A DNA stretch of 64,000 bases from Falciphora oryzae (taxonomy: Eukaryota > Ascomycota > Sordariomycetes > Magnaporthales > Magnaporthaceae), in the NCBI GenBank assembly GCA_000733355.1, contig JNVV01000041.1, forward strand, positions 334,458 to 398,457. Direction: 5' to 3'. The position numbers and the translations under genes are program-made. The notes beneath the pieces were generated by a model. That model did no database searches and was not told where the DNA came from. It saw only the letters and a list, made by a program, of their open reading frames with translations. Numbering within the stretch: position 1 is the first letter of the stretch; each line of letters begins with the position of its first letter. This document shows, piece by piece, positions 13,001 through 26,217 of the stretch.

Positions 13001-13538
13001 ATTCAGGAAAGGAAGCCAATACGTAAACCCCTACAACAGGAAGAATTTACAAGCGCCACCATCCCAAATCACTTCCTCCAAAGGGGGGCGGGCGTTAATA
13101 TAAGGGGAAGAAATAGAAAGAAAGTTGACGAGAAGCATGATGCGAAGATATACTAAGAAGCACAACGATGTAGGAAAATGTGGTGGGTGATGTTGGTAGA
13201 TGGACAACGAGTGTTCAATCTGGGAGTGGCTGTGACCGTCGGGGATGTGATGGGATAAAAGAAGAGGGAAGGGGAAAAAACGAAGACCAACGACCACGGG
13301 CTTGGGTCATGGCAGCAACTTCGTTGCGCCACCTGACTTCTCATCGCAGCGGACCCTGACTGCCTCTCCGAATTTTTGTTTGTTGATTCGTGGTATCTCC
13401 GGCAGTGCGATATGTGCACTCTCTTTTCTCCCGCCCGAGGCGGGGGTTCAGTGTCCCTTCTGCACAAGATGGAAGCTCGCTCTTCCCCTTGTGCAGAGCG
13501 GAACCTCATTTTCCCTTTTGCCCGAAGACGGAAGGGCC
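10049..13538. other. Intergenic region with assembly gap
   Basis: This 3.5-kb stretch lies between the 3' ends of ASH1 (plus) and PFA5 (minus), so it is convergent. I see no gene. It contains the N run 11018-11491 and a GAT/GGT-rich tract near 11570-11610. The area 12,650-13,300 is AT-richer than its surroundings, with no family-like frame. Confidence 0.5.
11018..11491. other. Assembly gap (474 N)
   Basis: A run of 474 unknown bases. Frames that appear to cross it are artefacts of unknown codons. Confidence 0.99.
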
Positions 13539-15187
13539 TTACAGCAGCGGCGCCTTCTCGCTGGTCGACTCCTCGGGCCGGCGGAGACCGTGGCGGGCCC
13601 GCAGAGTCTCAATGAGAGGGCCGAAGCGGTAGAAACCCTCGTTGCTCCACTCGTTGGTGCAGGGGCTCTGGCGAATTGGGAGAAACCAGTCGATAGGGCT
13701 CTCGCCCATGACGGACCGGAAGTTGGCAGCGTAGCCACGGTCCCACGGGTTCTCACCGGGGCGGGTCGTCACAATGGCGAAGTAGGTCTTAGCCGCCGGG
13801 GACGCGCTCGCCGTCGTCGAGCCGTTGCCAGAGAGTTCAGGGGCGTGACCAAGCCTCTCGTCCTCGGCGGCGTGGCGCTGATCCCGCTCCTCGTCCGTCT
13901 CGTCGTCGGAGCCAACGTCGCGGGCAGCCCAGGTGGGCCTGAAAGCGCTAGGTGGAAGCGGGTACCTGACAATTGGGGCAAACGTGGAGCAGCGGAAGGT
14001 GGCCTCGTCAGCGGCCACACGGATGGCAAGACGGTAAACCTTCCTGGAGTAATCGAGATGGTCGATGTTTGTCGTGTTAAGCAAGATGAAGCGCATTGCC
14101 GTGATCGACATAATAGAACTGAAGAGCCCAAAGAAGCCGGCTAGTGCAACGACGGCACAAACCTGGCCGTCCACGCCCTGGCTGCCTAAAGCGCGCACCT
14201 GGCCCGCGATGGTCACGGCAGAGCTGGCCAGGCACACAACACAGTAGATGGCTGCGTAGACGACGAACTGGCAGAAGAACTTGAAGCCTGCAAGGCAGAA
14301 ATGGCATCAATATCAGTTTAGTCCGGCAGAGCGCCAGATTATTCGGGGAAGTAATGGTAGCTTACTCGTCTCCGCCACCATGCCACCGACCCAGGGGCAG
14401 AAGTCTGTATCACAGTCAGCAATTGGTCACCTGCATGACGGTCTATCGAGGAGAGATCGGTCGAATAGGGGCACGTACGGTCCATTTTGCGAACACACCT
14501 GCCGATCTCACCGCTGTGGTGAACACGGTCGTGCTTCCAGGTGCGGCACTGCGAGCACCACCTCGGATGCCCATATCCGTCGCAGGTAAAGGCATCCATG
14601 GTGTAGAATTCCTCAAGTCCGGGGCAGTCGTGGCGCAGGCCCGGGACCTCGTTGAGCTGAACCTCCGGGTCGCCGACGTCATTGGGCTGCCTGTGCTCGG
14701 TGCCGATGGCAGTGATGTCATAAGGGATGTCGTCGTCTTCATCTGTGCCCGTTTGCCGACGTGCAGGAGCGGGAAGAGGGACTAGGCCGGGGTTCGTCTG
14801 GATGACCATGTACAGGCGCGTGTACGAGAGGCCCATCAGAAGAAGGGAGGTGGCCAGGACCGCCGTGACGGCATGTGCTGCAGAGCTCCATCCTTGTGAG
14901 GTGAAGTAGCCGTCTGTGAGGATGTCGGCCTTTGTCAGTGGCTGACGTGGAGGTGACAACCGGATGCACGTAAGAGCGGCTCGACGGAATGAGGGCGAGG
15001 GCAAGGGTAGGAGAAAGGTTGGCACACAGAGGCGGAGTAAGAAGAGGATGATGGAGCAGCCTGACTTACACGAAACTTTGGAGACGACGACGTAGGCCGA
15101 GTAGGCGACGCAGCCGACCAGGACCAGCGGGATGACGCCCGTGACGGCCCTGGTGACCTTCTGAGTGCTTGCGGCAGGCCCGAACAT
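13539..15187 (-). CDS. pfa5: Palmitoyltransferase PFA5-like (DHHC family)
   Basis: This integral-membrane protein S-acyltransferase moves palmitate from palmitoyl-CoA via an enzyme-Cys intermediate to target cysteines. Four exons are inferred: 15187-15070, 14913-14479, 14404-14366 and 14287-13539 (446 aa). Introns are 156, 74 and 78 bp with donors GTAAGT, GTACGT and GTAAGC. A CTGAC branch point 20 nt upstream fixes the first acceptor at 14914. Helices lie at about residues 15-36 and 52-75 and after the Cys-rich domain. That domain reads WCSQCRTWKHDRVHHSGEIGRCVRK then DHFC (184-187) PW, so the DHHC signature is DHFC. The C-terminal tail carries GENPWDRGY and a DWFLPIR segment that I associate with filamentous-fungal PFA5. 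The family call is firm; the PFA5 subclass rests on the tail. Confidence 0.85.
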
Positions 15188-15477
15188 GGCGGTGGGTATG
15201 TGCCCGATGTTGTCAGGAGGCGGGTTGGTGCAGAGAATGGAAGAAATGAAGAAGGGGTTTCGAGGACGGATGGGAAGGGTATTTGAGCACCTGCGTGGCA
15301 GGCCAGGCTGAGGCAGTGAGGGTGGAGGACGGAATCGGCCAATGCAGCAAACCCCTGCAATGGCGGGATGCAAGGAGCCCTGCTGACAAGTCGAGACCGG
15401 TGAGTGGACGCTAGCAGGTCGTGGCAGCGGGCGACCGGCGGGAGCGGGAAGACAGGCGCAGTCCGTGCGTGTGGTTC

Positions 15478-15526
15478 CAGAAGCAGAAGCAGAAGCAGCA
15501 GCAGAAGCAGCAGCAGAAGCAGCAGC
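15478..15526. repeat. AGAAGC/AGC microsatellite upstream of PFA5
   Basis: Imperfect tandem AAGCAG and CAG units, 291 bp or more upstream of the PFA5 start, probably in its promoter or leader. Confidence 0.85.
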
Positions 15527-16013
15527 TTGGCTCTCGGTTCCCTGTTGCAAACGACAGCGTGCAGCCACAGCCACCGCCGACTCGTATCAGCGGGATGCGG
15601 CGGGTGCTGGTGGATGCCCAACCGTGGAGCCCCTAGCCTGTCTGCGGAGCGAGGCCGGCCAAGTCGACTTGGCTAGCGGAGGAAGGGCCGAGCCGATGGG
15701 AGGGATGGGCGATGGGCCCCTTGGGACGAGGTCGGACCTTGACTCGACGGGGGAGGGGGGTGTGTGCACCTGGGGAGGCAGGTAGTGTTATGTAGGCAGA
15801 TAGCTATACCGGTGGATCAGGACTGGGACCAGGACTGGACGAAGAGTGTCGGTCGAGGCAGGTTGGTTGTTGCTCGCCGAAGCGGTGCAGGCGGCGCGGG
15901 CACGCAGGACCTAGTGCGGTGTGGTGCTGCAGGCTGTGGTGCTGTGGTGCTGCAGTGCCGTCTTCGTAATCTGCTCGCCCTGCTTTGTCGCTCCGGACTG
16001 CCCGGCGAGGAAC

Positions 16014-16070
16014 GCTGCAGTGCAGCGCAGTGCAGTGCAGTGCAGTGCAGCGCGCAGTGCGTGCAGCGCA
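16014..16070. repeat. TGCAG pentanucleotide repeat
   Basis: About ten imperfect copies of TGCAG, interrupted by CGCAG variants, in noncoding DNA. Confidence 0.85.
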
Positions 16071-18475
16071 GGGTTGGGCCGGCCTTGGAAATGAGAAACA
16101 ATTGGATTGGCCGGGGAGCGAGCGGGCTGCGGAACGATCAATGTTCAGACGGAGGGATTGTCCTGTATGCGACCCAAGGCGGACGCAGAGGCCCAACAGT
16201 GGAAGGCCGGGTTGGGACGAGGGTGGATTGGGCGAGAGGCCGCGGGCTGGGGTTGGGATGATCCAGTGGACAGACGGGCCAAACGCGTCGGCTGGTCGGA
16301 CGTGGAAGGAGCACACCGGGCAGAGTGGGTAGGTCCGGATGTGGGGGATTTGCCAGCAAGGGTGTGGGGGACCTGGCGGGCGGCACGGACAACCCGCGGC
16401 GCAGCTATGGAAGGGGCAGCGGGCGGGTTTAGGCAGGCGCGTGGGTGCGTGCTGGGGTGGTGATGCTCGTGCGCAAATTGATTCGCACACTCTGTAGAAA
16501 TCCAAACGAGAGATGATTTTGTGTAGGAAGCCTATTCGGCAAGCGCCTGTCTCCCGGTCCCTTGCGGGCTAGGACGATGGAAAGGAAGGGTGTGTGCAGG
16601 AGAGGTTGACGGATGTCGACGGGAGATGGAAGCAGGTCATCAGGAGGGGAGTAGACGGGCGGGAGCTGACGTCTTTATAGAGGATCAACAAAAAAAAGAC
16701 TTTGCCTTCTGCTCCTCCATCTCCTCCCTACAGCTTGCGCTTCTCCTCTCCTCACCCTCTCTCGCACTCGGCCACTCAAGGCTGTACCAACCTGCGACAT
16801 TCGGCAGACAACAGGGATAGCACGAGGGAAGAGGAGGAGGAGGAGGGAGGAGGAGGAAGAGGAGGCAGCGGACGGGGAGAGCACCCACACTCGACGGGTC
16901 GGGGCTAGCCCTCCGATGCTGCTTCGTCGCGCCTCGCTTGCCCGAATTCCCCGGCCCAGGACAGTGGTCCAGCGATTCAGAGTGCGAGCGAGGGGGATGT
17001 AAGAGGAGCGGGATTCGGGACCTAGCGTTTAGTCATGGGAGGTGCAGCTAGCGACGACACACTACACGTCACCACACCTCCAATTATACGTTTCGGGCAT
17101 GGTGTAGTCAAGTCGGGGGGTTGCACGGAGCGAGCGAGTGTTTTTTTTTTTTTTTTTTTTTTTCAGACTACTAGTTATAGGAAGTGTGTGTGTGGAACTC
17201 GTCTTGTTGGTGGAGTAGCGTCCACGGTGCTAGGAGAAGGAACGGGACGGAACATTGATACGACCTTGTCCAAAGCAGCATGCAGAACGCACCACCTTGG
17301 CGTCTAGAGAAAAAAGGATACAAGGACTACCTCGTCGATACTCGCCGTGCCAGCCCTCCCTTGCCTAGACGCACTCCATGCCGTCGGCCGTCAGGAAAAG
17401 TTGGCACGTTGGGTTCAGGACACAGCTGAATGCACGTTGTGCAGTGCCATATCACGCATCACGCGTCACGCATTACGCCTCTTGGTAATTCGGCGGGCAG
17501 GCTGCGGCTGCGCTTCGACTGGCCCCTCTCGTTCTGGCTGGCGTTGGCGGCGCCGGCGGTTGCAGGGCCCCCCGCTCTGGCGGCGGTTGCGGTTGCGGCG
17601 GTCCTGCCTGACGCTTGGCTGGGCTGGGAAAGGGGTGGCCGGCAGCGGGCGACGGGGTCCAGGCAATTTCTGCTTTTTTTTTTTTTTTTTTTATTTCTTC
17701 TTCTTTTCTGGCCAGGCAGGCTAGCTGCTGCTCCGCGGCCGCAATTGCCCGCCGCCGACGTCCAGGTACCAAGCGCATTCTGCGATTTAGGCTTTCGGCA
17801 GGTCCCGGGCGGGCAAAATGGAAGGGTTGGAAGGATTTGCTGGGAGCGATTGAACTCAATCTCTGACCGGCTGCGCACCCTGCCTGTCTACTACCTAGGG
17901 ATCCAACCTGTGCGTGCTGATGGATTGCATCTCGGCTCAGACGGCGGGCCCCATCAGCGACCGAGATCGAGTGCGGAGAAGGGGCGAGGCGACCTGACGC
18001 TATCGGCCGACAGAAAGAGGGAAATCGAAGCTGGCCGAGGTGCCTGCCGAGCCGCTAGCCTGGCATGGAGGCATCGAGTGCGAGCCGCCGACACCGCTCC
18101 CAGCTCTGCTCGCCAATTCCTGACACAACCCCAGGACCTGCTGCATCCCTTGCTGCGTGGCTTATCCGACTGACCGCCTCGGACGGGCCTGGAGCTGCTG
18201 CGACGCTGCCTGCCCTGGCCTGCCTGCCTGACTGCCAACCCGACTGCCTGCCTGCCGAGCTGCTTCCTGTGTTGGGCATCCAGGCGCACATGTGCCTCCA
18301 TCTCGACCGATATCCATCCCACGAGACCTGTATTCGGCCGGCGAGCAACAGCGCACGAGGCGGGTGGGGATGGCAGGCCTCGGGAAGCAAGGCCCGACGT
18401 TGAGGACCGTACCGTGCTGGCGTGGGATCCTTGCACCACGCGGCGAGCGGGGTGGACAGGTGCTAAACGAAACGC

Positions 18476-18476
<1 letters not shown>

Positions 18477-18512
<36 letters not shown>
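18477..18512. repeat. A36 homopolymer tract
   Basis: The longest homopolymer of the window, 36 consecutive A. It sits in the gene desert and is the extreme member of a cluster of A/T tracts. Confidence 0.95.
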
Positions 18513-18514
<2 letters not shown>

Positions 18515-18712
18515 GTGGGGCGACCAAGAAGTGACGAAAACGAGCAGGAATCCTTCCAGAGGCCAGAGACACAAGAGAGGGGATCGTCAGAGCAGGGCGC
18601 ACGCGCAAGGGGCGAGATGGAACGCTCGGCGGCACAGCAGTATCGACCGACATGGGCCGATGTGATGGATGGAAGCACCACCGTTCGCACAAGGCCGTTG
18701 TCATGATAATGG

Positions 18713-18731
18713 TAATAATAATAATAATAAT
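18713..18731. repeat. TAA trinucleotide repeat
   Basis: Six perfect TAA units in noncoding DNA. Confidence 0.85.
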
Positions 18732-21700
18732 GCAAGGGAGGTATGGAATTGGCAAGAGAGGTGTCCTAGCATCTCGCCCAGCTCTGGTCCACGCGCCTCG
18801 CGGACGGAGGCGTGGATGGAAGAACGGACGCATCGATGGACATCTGGATGGATGGATGGGAGCACTGGAAAGGGGAAGTGCTGCACCTCTCTCGCACACC
18901 CCTGCCCTCTAGCCGTCTTGTTGGTTGCGCCGCCATGCACATGGCCTTTCTTCCATCACACTGCACCAACCAGCCAGCCAACCGGAAGGAGGATGTGCGC
19001 GGCACACAGCAGCGGTGTACAGTTGCGGAAGCAAGACGCTGCTACATCATGGAGTTTTTGTCCTGTTCCGGGGGGGTGTGATGAGGGAGGGCAGGGGAGC
19101 TGGCGACCAAAGCAACTTCCAGGACACAGCCCGGGCTAGGCGGGCGCTAGAGCAAAACAGAAAGCACCGCTCTAGTCGCTCCTAGCGCCAGTACGACGTA
19201 ACCTATCGTGCCTAACCGAAGCAACGGCCCCCATGTCACGATGCAGTGCGCGATGCAGCTTACAACACCCTCAACCTCCCCTGGAAGGTATTGGACGGCT
19301 AACGCTTTCCTGTCATCGGTTACGAAAATCCCGGGTATAAGGACGGCCGCCTATAGGGAGGCAGATGCAACGGACGGCGACCGACAGCAGGTTTTTTTTT
19401 TTTTTTTTTTTTCTTTTTTCGGGGCCAAACATTTCTCGCCATCCTTTTCGATTTGGTGGTCTGGTGGTCTGTCATACCAACGGATGCGAAAGAAAAGGAG
19501 AAAAAAAAAGAAACCCAGAAAAAGCGGAGCACCTCCCGTCCCAGCGAAGCGGGACCATGTGGGCGGCCATCACACCGGAGCCGCGAGAAAGGGGAATAGC
19601 GCGGGATCCGTGTAGGGTGCGCCAACCGTGGCCCGGACGAGACTCCGAATGCGTGTTGGTGCAAAAGGTGATGGGCTTTTTTTTTTTTTTTTTTTTTTCT
19701 GGCGGCTGGCAGGACACGACACGACGAACGAGAGGGGGAAATTGCAAAAACCGCGTATCTGAACCAAGACATGGCGCAACGACAACAAGACCCGTGCATG
19801 CTGGCACGCACGTCGTCCACATGCAGCAACACAAATCCCGTATGCTTTTCGCATTCACATCCGTACCCGCACGCATCCAGCACTGTTTCTCCCCCGTCCC
19901 TATTCGCGCCCACCTTCTCCCTTGTGGCGCAGATGCCTGGTCCTTGTCGTATCACCGCCAGTTCAGAATGCGGACGGACTATCCGCCTCATCTTGCTATT
20001 TCTTTTTTTGGGGCGGCCCGGGTCTAGTCAACGGAAATTGATGACGCTGAGCGGACCGGAGAGGGACGGACGGTGGGACCCCCACCCACCACGTCCTCTG
20101 TGCGGCAATCGGGCCTGGGCCAGGCCTTGTCTTGATTGCCTTGGTTGCGTGCTTTGCTGACCTCTCTGCGCCTCACTTTGTAAGGAACCGTCCCGTCTGG
20201 ATGGGTAGGACAATCGGACCGTCGCAAGCAAGAAAGCACCGCCCTCGGATCAGACGCCGTGCAACGACACACGGCGGACGGACGGGCGGCCCCACATCAG
20301 CTCACCCGCCCTCCCCCAGGGAAGCATGCGGGCACGGGGCCATCGATGGATGGACGGGTTGGCCGACGGGGACTTGAACATGGTGCATTGGATGGATGGA
20401 TTCGGCCGTGGCGGTCGGGTACGACAAAAGCGTCCACCTGCCTCGCCCGTCCCGGCAATTGGTTCGTTTGCAATTTGCGAGGCGCGACCGCCGCGGACCA
20501 AGAAATTTTTTTTTTTTTTTTTTCATCCCTTGGATGAATAATAGCAGTGGCTGTAAAGGACAAAAGCAGCCGAGGGTAAAGATGACAAAACGATTCCCTG
20601 CGCCATCAGCCAGCTCGGGCTACCTATCTCAGGTAGGTATACGCCGCAAGTGTGCCGTGTGTGCTGCTAGCACGGATTACTACTGTAGCTTCGACGCAGG
20701 TGTGCTTCGTATCCAGCTTGCCAGCTTTGCCATATTAGCCCGCTTGGAGCAAAAAAAAAAAAATTGCTTTTTTTTTTTTTTTTTCACTCGCCCAGCCATC
20801 CATCTCCTGCTGACATGACAGATTACAGCCGCCCTGATGAGCTCGCATGTCGACGGCGGCGGCTTTCCTTTCCTGGAGCCCCCAATGGATCCCCTTCCAG
20901 AGCCGTCCCCATCACGGATCTGGTGCCCGTCGATTGATGCTCCACTTTGGGTGGGGACAACTCGTGGCTTGCCGTGTTCCCCATCCGACCGCCTCGCCTT
21001 GGAAGCAAAAAAGGAAGTAAAAGAAAAAAAAAACTCCCTTCTTCCGCACAAATTCCGATCATCGCGGACGCAGGCCCCTCACGATCGCCCCTTGTGCCTG
21101 CAGACCGTCAGCCTCGGCCGCAAAGTTGCGGGCCCTTATCAAGGTTGCATCGCAGGGCAGCCCTCGGGGAACGGACGTGAGATAGCCGGTTCGTGCCTCA
21201 GGTTGGCATTCGAACTGACGATGACGGTTTGTGCCTCAGGTTGAAGCTCAAGTCCAATCCTGGGCCCGGTCTTGTGATGTCCTCGCTTTGGCCTCAGGCA
21301 AGACAACACGTGTTGTTTTGAGGCTCTACTCAGTCTGAGTTGCGGCTCTGTCATGCACGCACACGGGATTTCTGGGGTCGAGCAGTTTGCTCCGGCCCCA
21401 ACCAGGCAATCTGTGGAGTCCGGAACGGTCAGCCGGTTGCCCAGCTTTGTTTGATATCAGCCGCGGCTCTGTCATCCAAGAGTCTATATCGGCCATTTCT
21501 GGTCATATCTTGAGCAGCCGCAAACAGGCAGCCTAGCCCATTCACGCTGGTGTCGCCAAGCGCTCCGCTAAGACCAGGAGGCCTTACTGGTGCCTTGCTA
21601 GACTCGACGGGTTACTCGAGCCAAGGGAGTGAGTGGTTCCTGTCACGAGAGACTGGAGCCTCGGGCGTTTCGTTCGATTTTGACGGGATCCTGAGACAGC

Positions 21701-24700
21701 TGCCTCGCTGCCGTGTCCAGTGAACAAACCATCGCGCCAGGATATGCCTGGTGAGTACCTCACGCCCTGGGACGTGGCAAAATCGCATTTCGATGCTCTG
21801 CACCAGAGGAGAACTGTCATGGCAAGGTCCCTACGGTGACACATCTGCGGTGAAGCTTCACGAGGATCTCTCTCGGGAAAGCCGACCTGATCCCTGACGA
21901 CGAGGGTGTTGGTTGTCTGGATGCCAAATCCCCGGGGGGACAGTCGTACCAGCCGACCGGAGGCTTGTGCGGCGGCGACAAAGTGAATTGCAAAGATTCC
22001 CACCAGGCGTACAGCATCAACTCAGGCGTTGATTCAGGGGTCCTCAGCTCGCTTCAACTTTCCCCCTTTCTCTCTCGGTCTGGCAGGCTCCATCGCCGCC
22101 TGCCCAGGACACCCTGGGCTTGCGCTGAGCCTTACAAAAGTCCACACCTTCGCCACCCCGAACACTCGATTCAGGCGCCACAAAACCCCTCACATCCTCA
22201 GGCTCTAGTGTCCTCGCCCGTCTCAGCGAGCAGGGCCTTGGTGGCTGACGATGAGGGTGGTCTCGGGGCGCCCGAGTTCTGTCTGGGTCATTGGTCGTCG
22301 CGGCGAGGTTGTCTCTCTCTTCGACTCTAGCCCCCAGAGCAGAGCCGCATTGCTCTGCTGTGTCCGCCGTCTATATATACCCACCGACCTGCCCCCTCTG
22401 TTCCTCCATATTGCCCTCCTTCTGCAGACTGCCCCAAGCACTCATCGCCCGACGACAACCGGGAATGGTGGCCTTGCTTGTGCTCGCCGACCCGTTGCGG
22501 ACAAGTCAGCGAGAGTCCATCAGCCGAGCCCCAGAGACCAGGAATACATAACCCTTGAATCGAATCTATTCCCGGCATATGGCTGTTCAAGGTCACCCAG
22601 GGAAGCACGAATACAGTTCACGGGACACTATTGCGAGGTACAACACAAGGACGAGCAACAAACCAAGCCAAAGACCGAAGAATTTGGACCGATCAAACAG
22701 TTCTTGATTCGACCAGGAAACACTCGGACTCAGGAACGGCTCGTCCACTCGGGTCTCTGCAAACCCGGCATCCTCCGGGGCCGCCAACAGCAGCAGCTCA
22801 GCCTATCTACCGATCCGCCTGCCGTTTGGGGCTCGAATCATTGACGATGACTCCATCTCGAGAAGGGCAGACAGGGAAGTGGCCGAAAGTGCACCTCGAA
22901 ATTCCGTGTCAGACCCGGTGGAATTTCGATCCGAACTCTGGGTACTTGGTCACTGGACGCGGCTGCCGTCGGCCTAGGTCGGACTAATGTTCATACCCTA
23001 TTGCACTTCGTGTTCTCGGCCAACCACAGTCTCGCAAAAGAGCCACAAGAAAGCCTTGAGGTTGGGAGCCGTGAGTGAATCGCGATGACTCGAGAGTCAA
23101 GACGGACTACGACCTAAGCTACCAACAGACCTTCGCCTTGGCACAAATCCTGGGTTCCCGAATTGCGCAGACTCTGATTCGTCCACAAAGCGAGGCTAAA
23201 GATGTACTGCGATATGCAGTCACCCCGCTGCGACCTGGGGGCACCTGGCCTGGCTATGCCCCCTTCGACAGGACTCTGGCCTGGTCTCGACGCGACGGCC
23301 AAGAACTTGAGGCTCTGCTCTTGCATACGTGAGTCAACCAAGGAGGCCCGCCAGCCCCCGGGTTCCAGGGCCCGGCGGGCCTCGAGGCGCGACACACACG
23401 CACAAGAGGCGTGGAGATTCGCGGGGATGTTCGCGGAAGCGTGCGTATGGCGGCCGACGCTGATGGCGCGAGCGAGCGAGCATGCGGTCATTGCTTCGCG
23501 CGCGGCCATTTCTCTGACTGGCCAAGTCCCGTCCAGGCTGGAGGCAGCAAGCGGAACGGTCCCCGCTTTTGCGGTCATTGTCGGAATCGTCATGCGGGGG
23601 TAGGTGGGGCAGCGCTCGCGGGCGTGGGGACGCGTCTCCAGAGCAATGGAGGGTCAATTGAAAGAATGCGGGCAGTTTCAATTGAGAATCAATCAACCAA
23701 CTGCGTGCTGCCCAAACCTGAGAGAGCCCACAGTCCCTGCCAACGCGACTCTGCGGACAACCAACCCACCAGGCAGCAGAAGCGCGCGGGTGTGGCCAGA
23801 TGCGACGACGGCCCACTTCCCAACCTAGCCACTGGGTATCAGCCTTGGGCATCGCCAGGCAGGGCCAGCAGCCCACCACCAGCCATCGCGGACTGAGGTC
23901 ATTCGGAGGAAAAAGGAGAAAGTCAATATCGGCTGGGAGAAAGAGGAGAAAAAAAAAAGGGGCTGGCTCGGCTGGCCAGGGGGCAAAACGGCGCCGCTAA
24001 CTCGGTCAGCAAACAGCGGCCCAGTGGTCCCGTGGCCGTGCTGGCTGGCTCTGACCGACGGGCCACTCAACTTGCCGCTCGCGATTGTCTCCTCTCCCGG
24101 GCCAGAGCCCCCAGGCCAATCGCCTGTGCGCAGCGGTGCCAACAAACGGGTGCGCCACCATCTCGAAGATGCAGCCACGAACAACCCAAGGGCCACGGGC
24201 CACACAGAGCTGGGCAACGCCCGTTCGGCCGTGGCTCAGCATGAGGCTCTTCGTGCCGCATGGTCTCTCGCACTGTGCCCGACCCGGTCCCCCGCGACTC
24301 AACTCAATTATTGTCTCAGTCGCGCGCATCCAACCCCCTGTCGGATCTACTTCCCCCTCCTCCAACGTCTCGGTCGCGAAAACAGATCATGTTTACTTCC
24401 ACCCTGGACAACACCCGTGACCAGACCGACCGCGAAAAGCCCGAGCAAGCACGCCCAACTCAGCCAGCAGCAATTGGGCTGACGCAATGTGCCCAGCGCT
24501 CTCTCTGCGCAGGCGAACAGCCCCAAAGAGCTCGCCCCGAGCCATCCATTGCCATTGCCACTGGCTGCTACCTGAAACCTGACCTGGGCACCCACCCAGC
24601 CCTGCTGCTAGTCCAATGCGATTCTTCCTCGAGCCAATCTCCCTCTTTCCCCTCCCCAACTCTCGCCCGGGCATCTGACGGTTCCCTTTTGTTTTCTTGA

Positions 24701-25810
24701 TGCTGACGCAGAGTCACTCTTGCCTGACCGACGGACCAATGCTTCATGTTGCACACGCCCCCTGGCAAACATGCGTGGCTGTCGACGTCAAGCTTGGGGA
24801 AGGGTCTACGTGTTTTCTGCAGTCCCCAACAATCACAGGACCCCCTTCGGCGCGGGAATGCCTCTCCATCTCCAATTCACCAGGCTCGACTCCTCAGGCG
24901 CCTACCTCCCTCCTTCCTGGGTACAACCCCCGTGCCAACGAGACCCACCCATGACGGCACGTCTCGGCTCATACCAACCCTCCCGGCGCCCCCGCCACAC
25001 CCCCTGCCAGTGACCCGGTTGGCTTCGTGCTTTCGGGACGAAGTTACCCTGTGCCTCCGTATGCGTCTTCGAACATGCTTCTTTTGGAACAGGAGTCATA
25101 CATCTGGCATGGGGCCTCTTGCTGCCTTTGGTGGTGTGGATGTCGTGGTCCTCCTCCCGAGGGCGTCTCGACCTGTAGCGGGATGCTATCCCACACACAC
25201 TACCGTCCGGGTGCCTTCCGCCGCACGCCCCTTCCGCTCGCTCCACCACCCACCCCTTCCTTCTTGCGTGCGTGGATCGCACATGAGCCAGGGTGCATGC
25301 CGTCCATCTCCGCGTCCGTCAATGCCTGGCATACTGCCTTCGTTTCCCACGCACGTGGATACCGACACCCAAGGCAAACATCTGTGCTGCTCTCGCTGCC
25401 TGTCGCCATGATAAGTCGGGCCCGCTGTTTGGTCGTTGTATTTCTCAGATACGGGTGAACGTCTCCATCCTCCGGCCATACTCTAGCACACAGCCCTGCA
25501 CAAGGAGACAGTGTCACCGGTCATGAGCCATCGCTGCCTTGACGCCTCACCGGCAACACCGCCCCTTGTGGAGATGACGGGGCCGTGTGACTCCCGTCCT
25601 TGCTGCCATCGGCCTCCCTGGGCAGTTTGTGGTGTCCTCGGGTTGGTGATGCGTTTCTCCAGCGCTTCTCTTGTTTGCTCCAGCCAAGTGGGCTGGGCTG
25701 GTTGGGGCTTGGATGGACGCCTGGAGGCGGACCACCGTACCGGCCCTTTCTTCCTTTTTTCCTCTTTACGGACTCACGGGCGGGACTATCTGTTGCCGTT
25801 CACATCTGTA

Positions 25811-25818
25811 TATTTAAA
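25811..25818 (+). promoter_or_regulatory. TATA-like element of small zinc-ribbon gene
   Basis: TATTTAAA lies 236 bp before the ATG at 26047, with a pyrimidine- and CA-rich leader between them, as is usual for fungal leaders. It is inferred from sequence and spacing only. Confidence 0.35.
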
Positions 25819-26046
25819 TCCGTCGGCTTTGCTCCTCAGGCTCCCCCAAACATTTTATCCTCATCACGCCCCAACACACCATCTGCCACCATCGACACGA
25901 CTGTCTGGCAGAGTCACGAACCGTATATTAGTCCCCAAGATAGCATCTTGTGACCTCCGTTGCTCATACTCCAAGCACAAAGCACCGACTCTTGCGACAA
26001 GCTAGCGCTTCACCCTACCAAAACACTACTCCCTCCAACCTTCACC

Positions 26047-26217
26047 ATGTCGCCGTCACGATCTCGCTGGACCGTGGTCACCGTCTGGTTTTGTTCGCAC
26101 TGCAACAATGATAACCAGTACTGGTTGACAGAGACAACCTCGATCTGCCTCGACTGCAACCATTACCGCTGCCGGGACTGCAGGGTCACCACGGCCCATG
26201 TCCCGGCAACCCGATGA
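26047..26217 (+). CDS. Small cysteine-pair (zinc-ribbon-like) protein
   Basis: This is a 56-residue protein without a signal peptide. Six cysteines form three CxxC knuckles: C16/C19 in WFCSHC, C34/C37 in ICLDC and C42/C45 in RCRDC, with His39 between the last two. The arrangement CxxC-14-CxxC-4-CxxC suggests one or two structural zinc ions. I do not recognise a specific family or function; similar short W-x-C-x2-C proteins are common among unannotated filamentous-fungal genes. A TATA-like element and a CT-rich leader precede it. A second protein with the same knuckle order lies at 33601-33837 on the opposite strand. The gene may be longer if spliced, because the frame is open upstream of the ATG. 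The cysteine spacing is the main evidence that it is real. Confidence 0.55.
   Translation: MSPSRSRWTVVTVWFCSHCNNDNQYWLTETTSICLDCNHYRCRDCRVTTAHVPATR

Larger units (their letters stand above)
15188..26046. other. 10.9-kb gene desert
   Basis: No frame here has both a family-like sequence and fungal splice context; most are Pro/Arg/Ser-rich shadow frames. The region is punctuated by long T or A tracts (17141-17163, 17674-17692, 18477-18512, 19391-19412, 19677-19698, 20506-20523, 20751-20784). Microsatellites lie at 15478-15526, 16014-16070 and 18713-18731. TATA-like elements occur at 22372-22379 and 25811-25818; only the second has a plausible gene behind it. The left part probably includes the PFA5 promoter and leader. 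A long noncoding RNA cannot be excluded. Confidence 0.5.

Noticed and set aside
16014..16070. CRISPR-like or clustered repeat
   Set aside because: Simple pentanucleotide microsatellite without spacers, and the genome is eukaryotic.
22251..22844. 197-codon plus frame behind a TATATATA element
   Set aside because: The TATA element lies inside the frame, composition is noncoding-like and no family or splice logic is visible.
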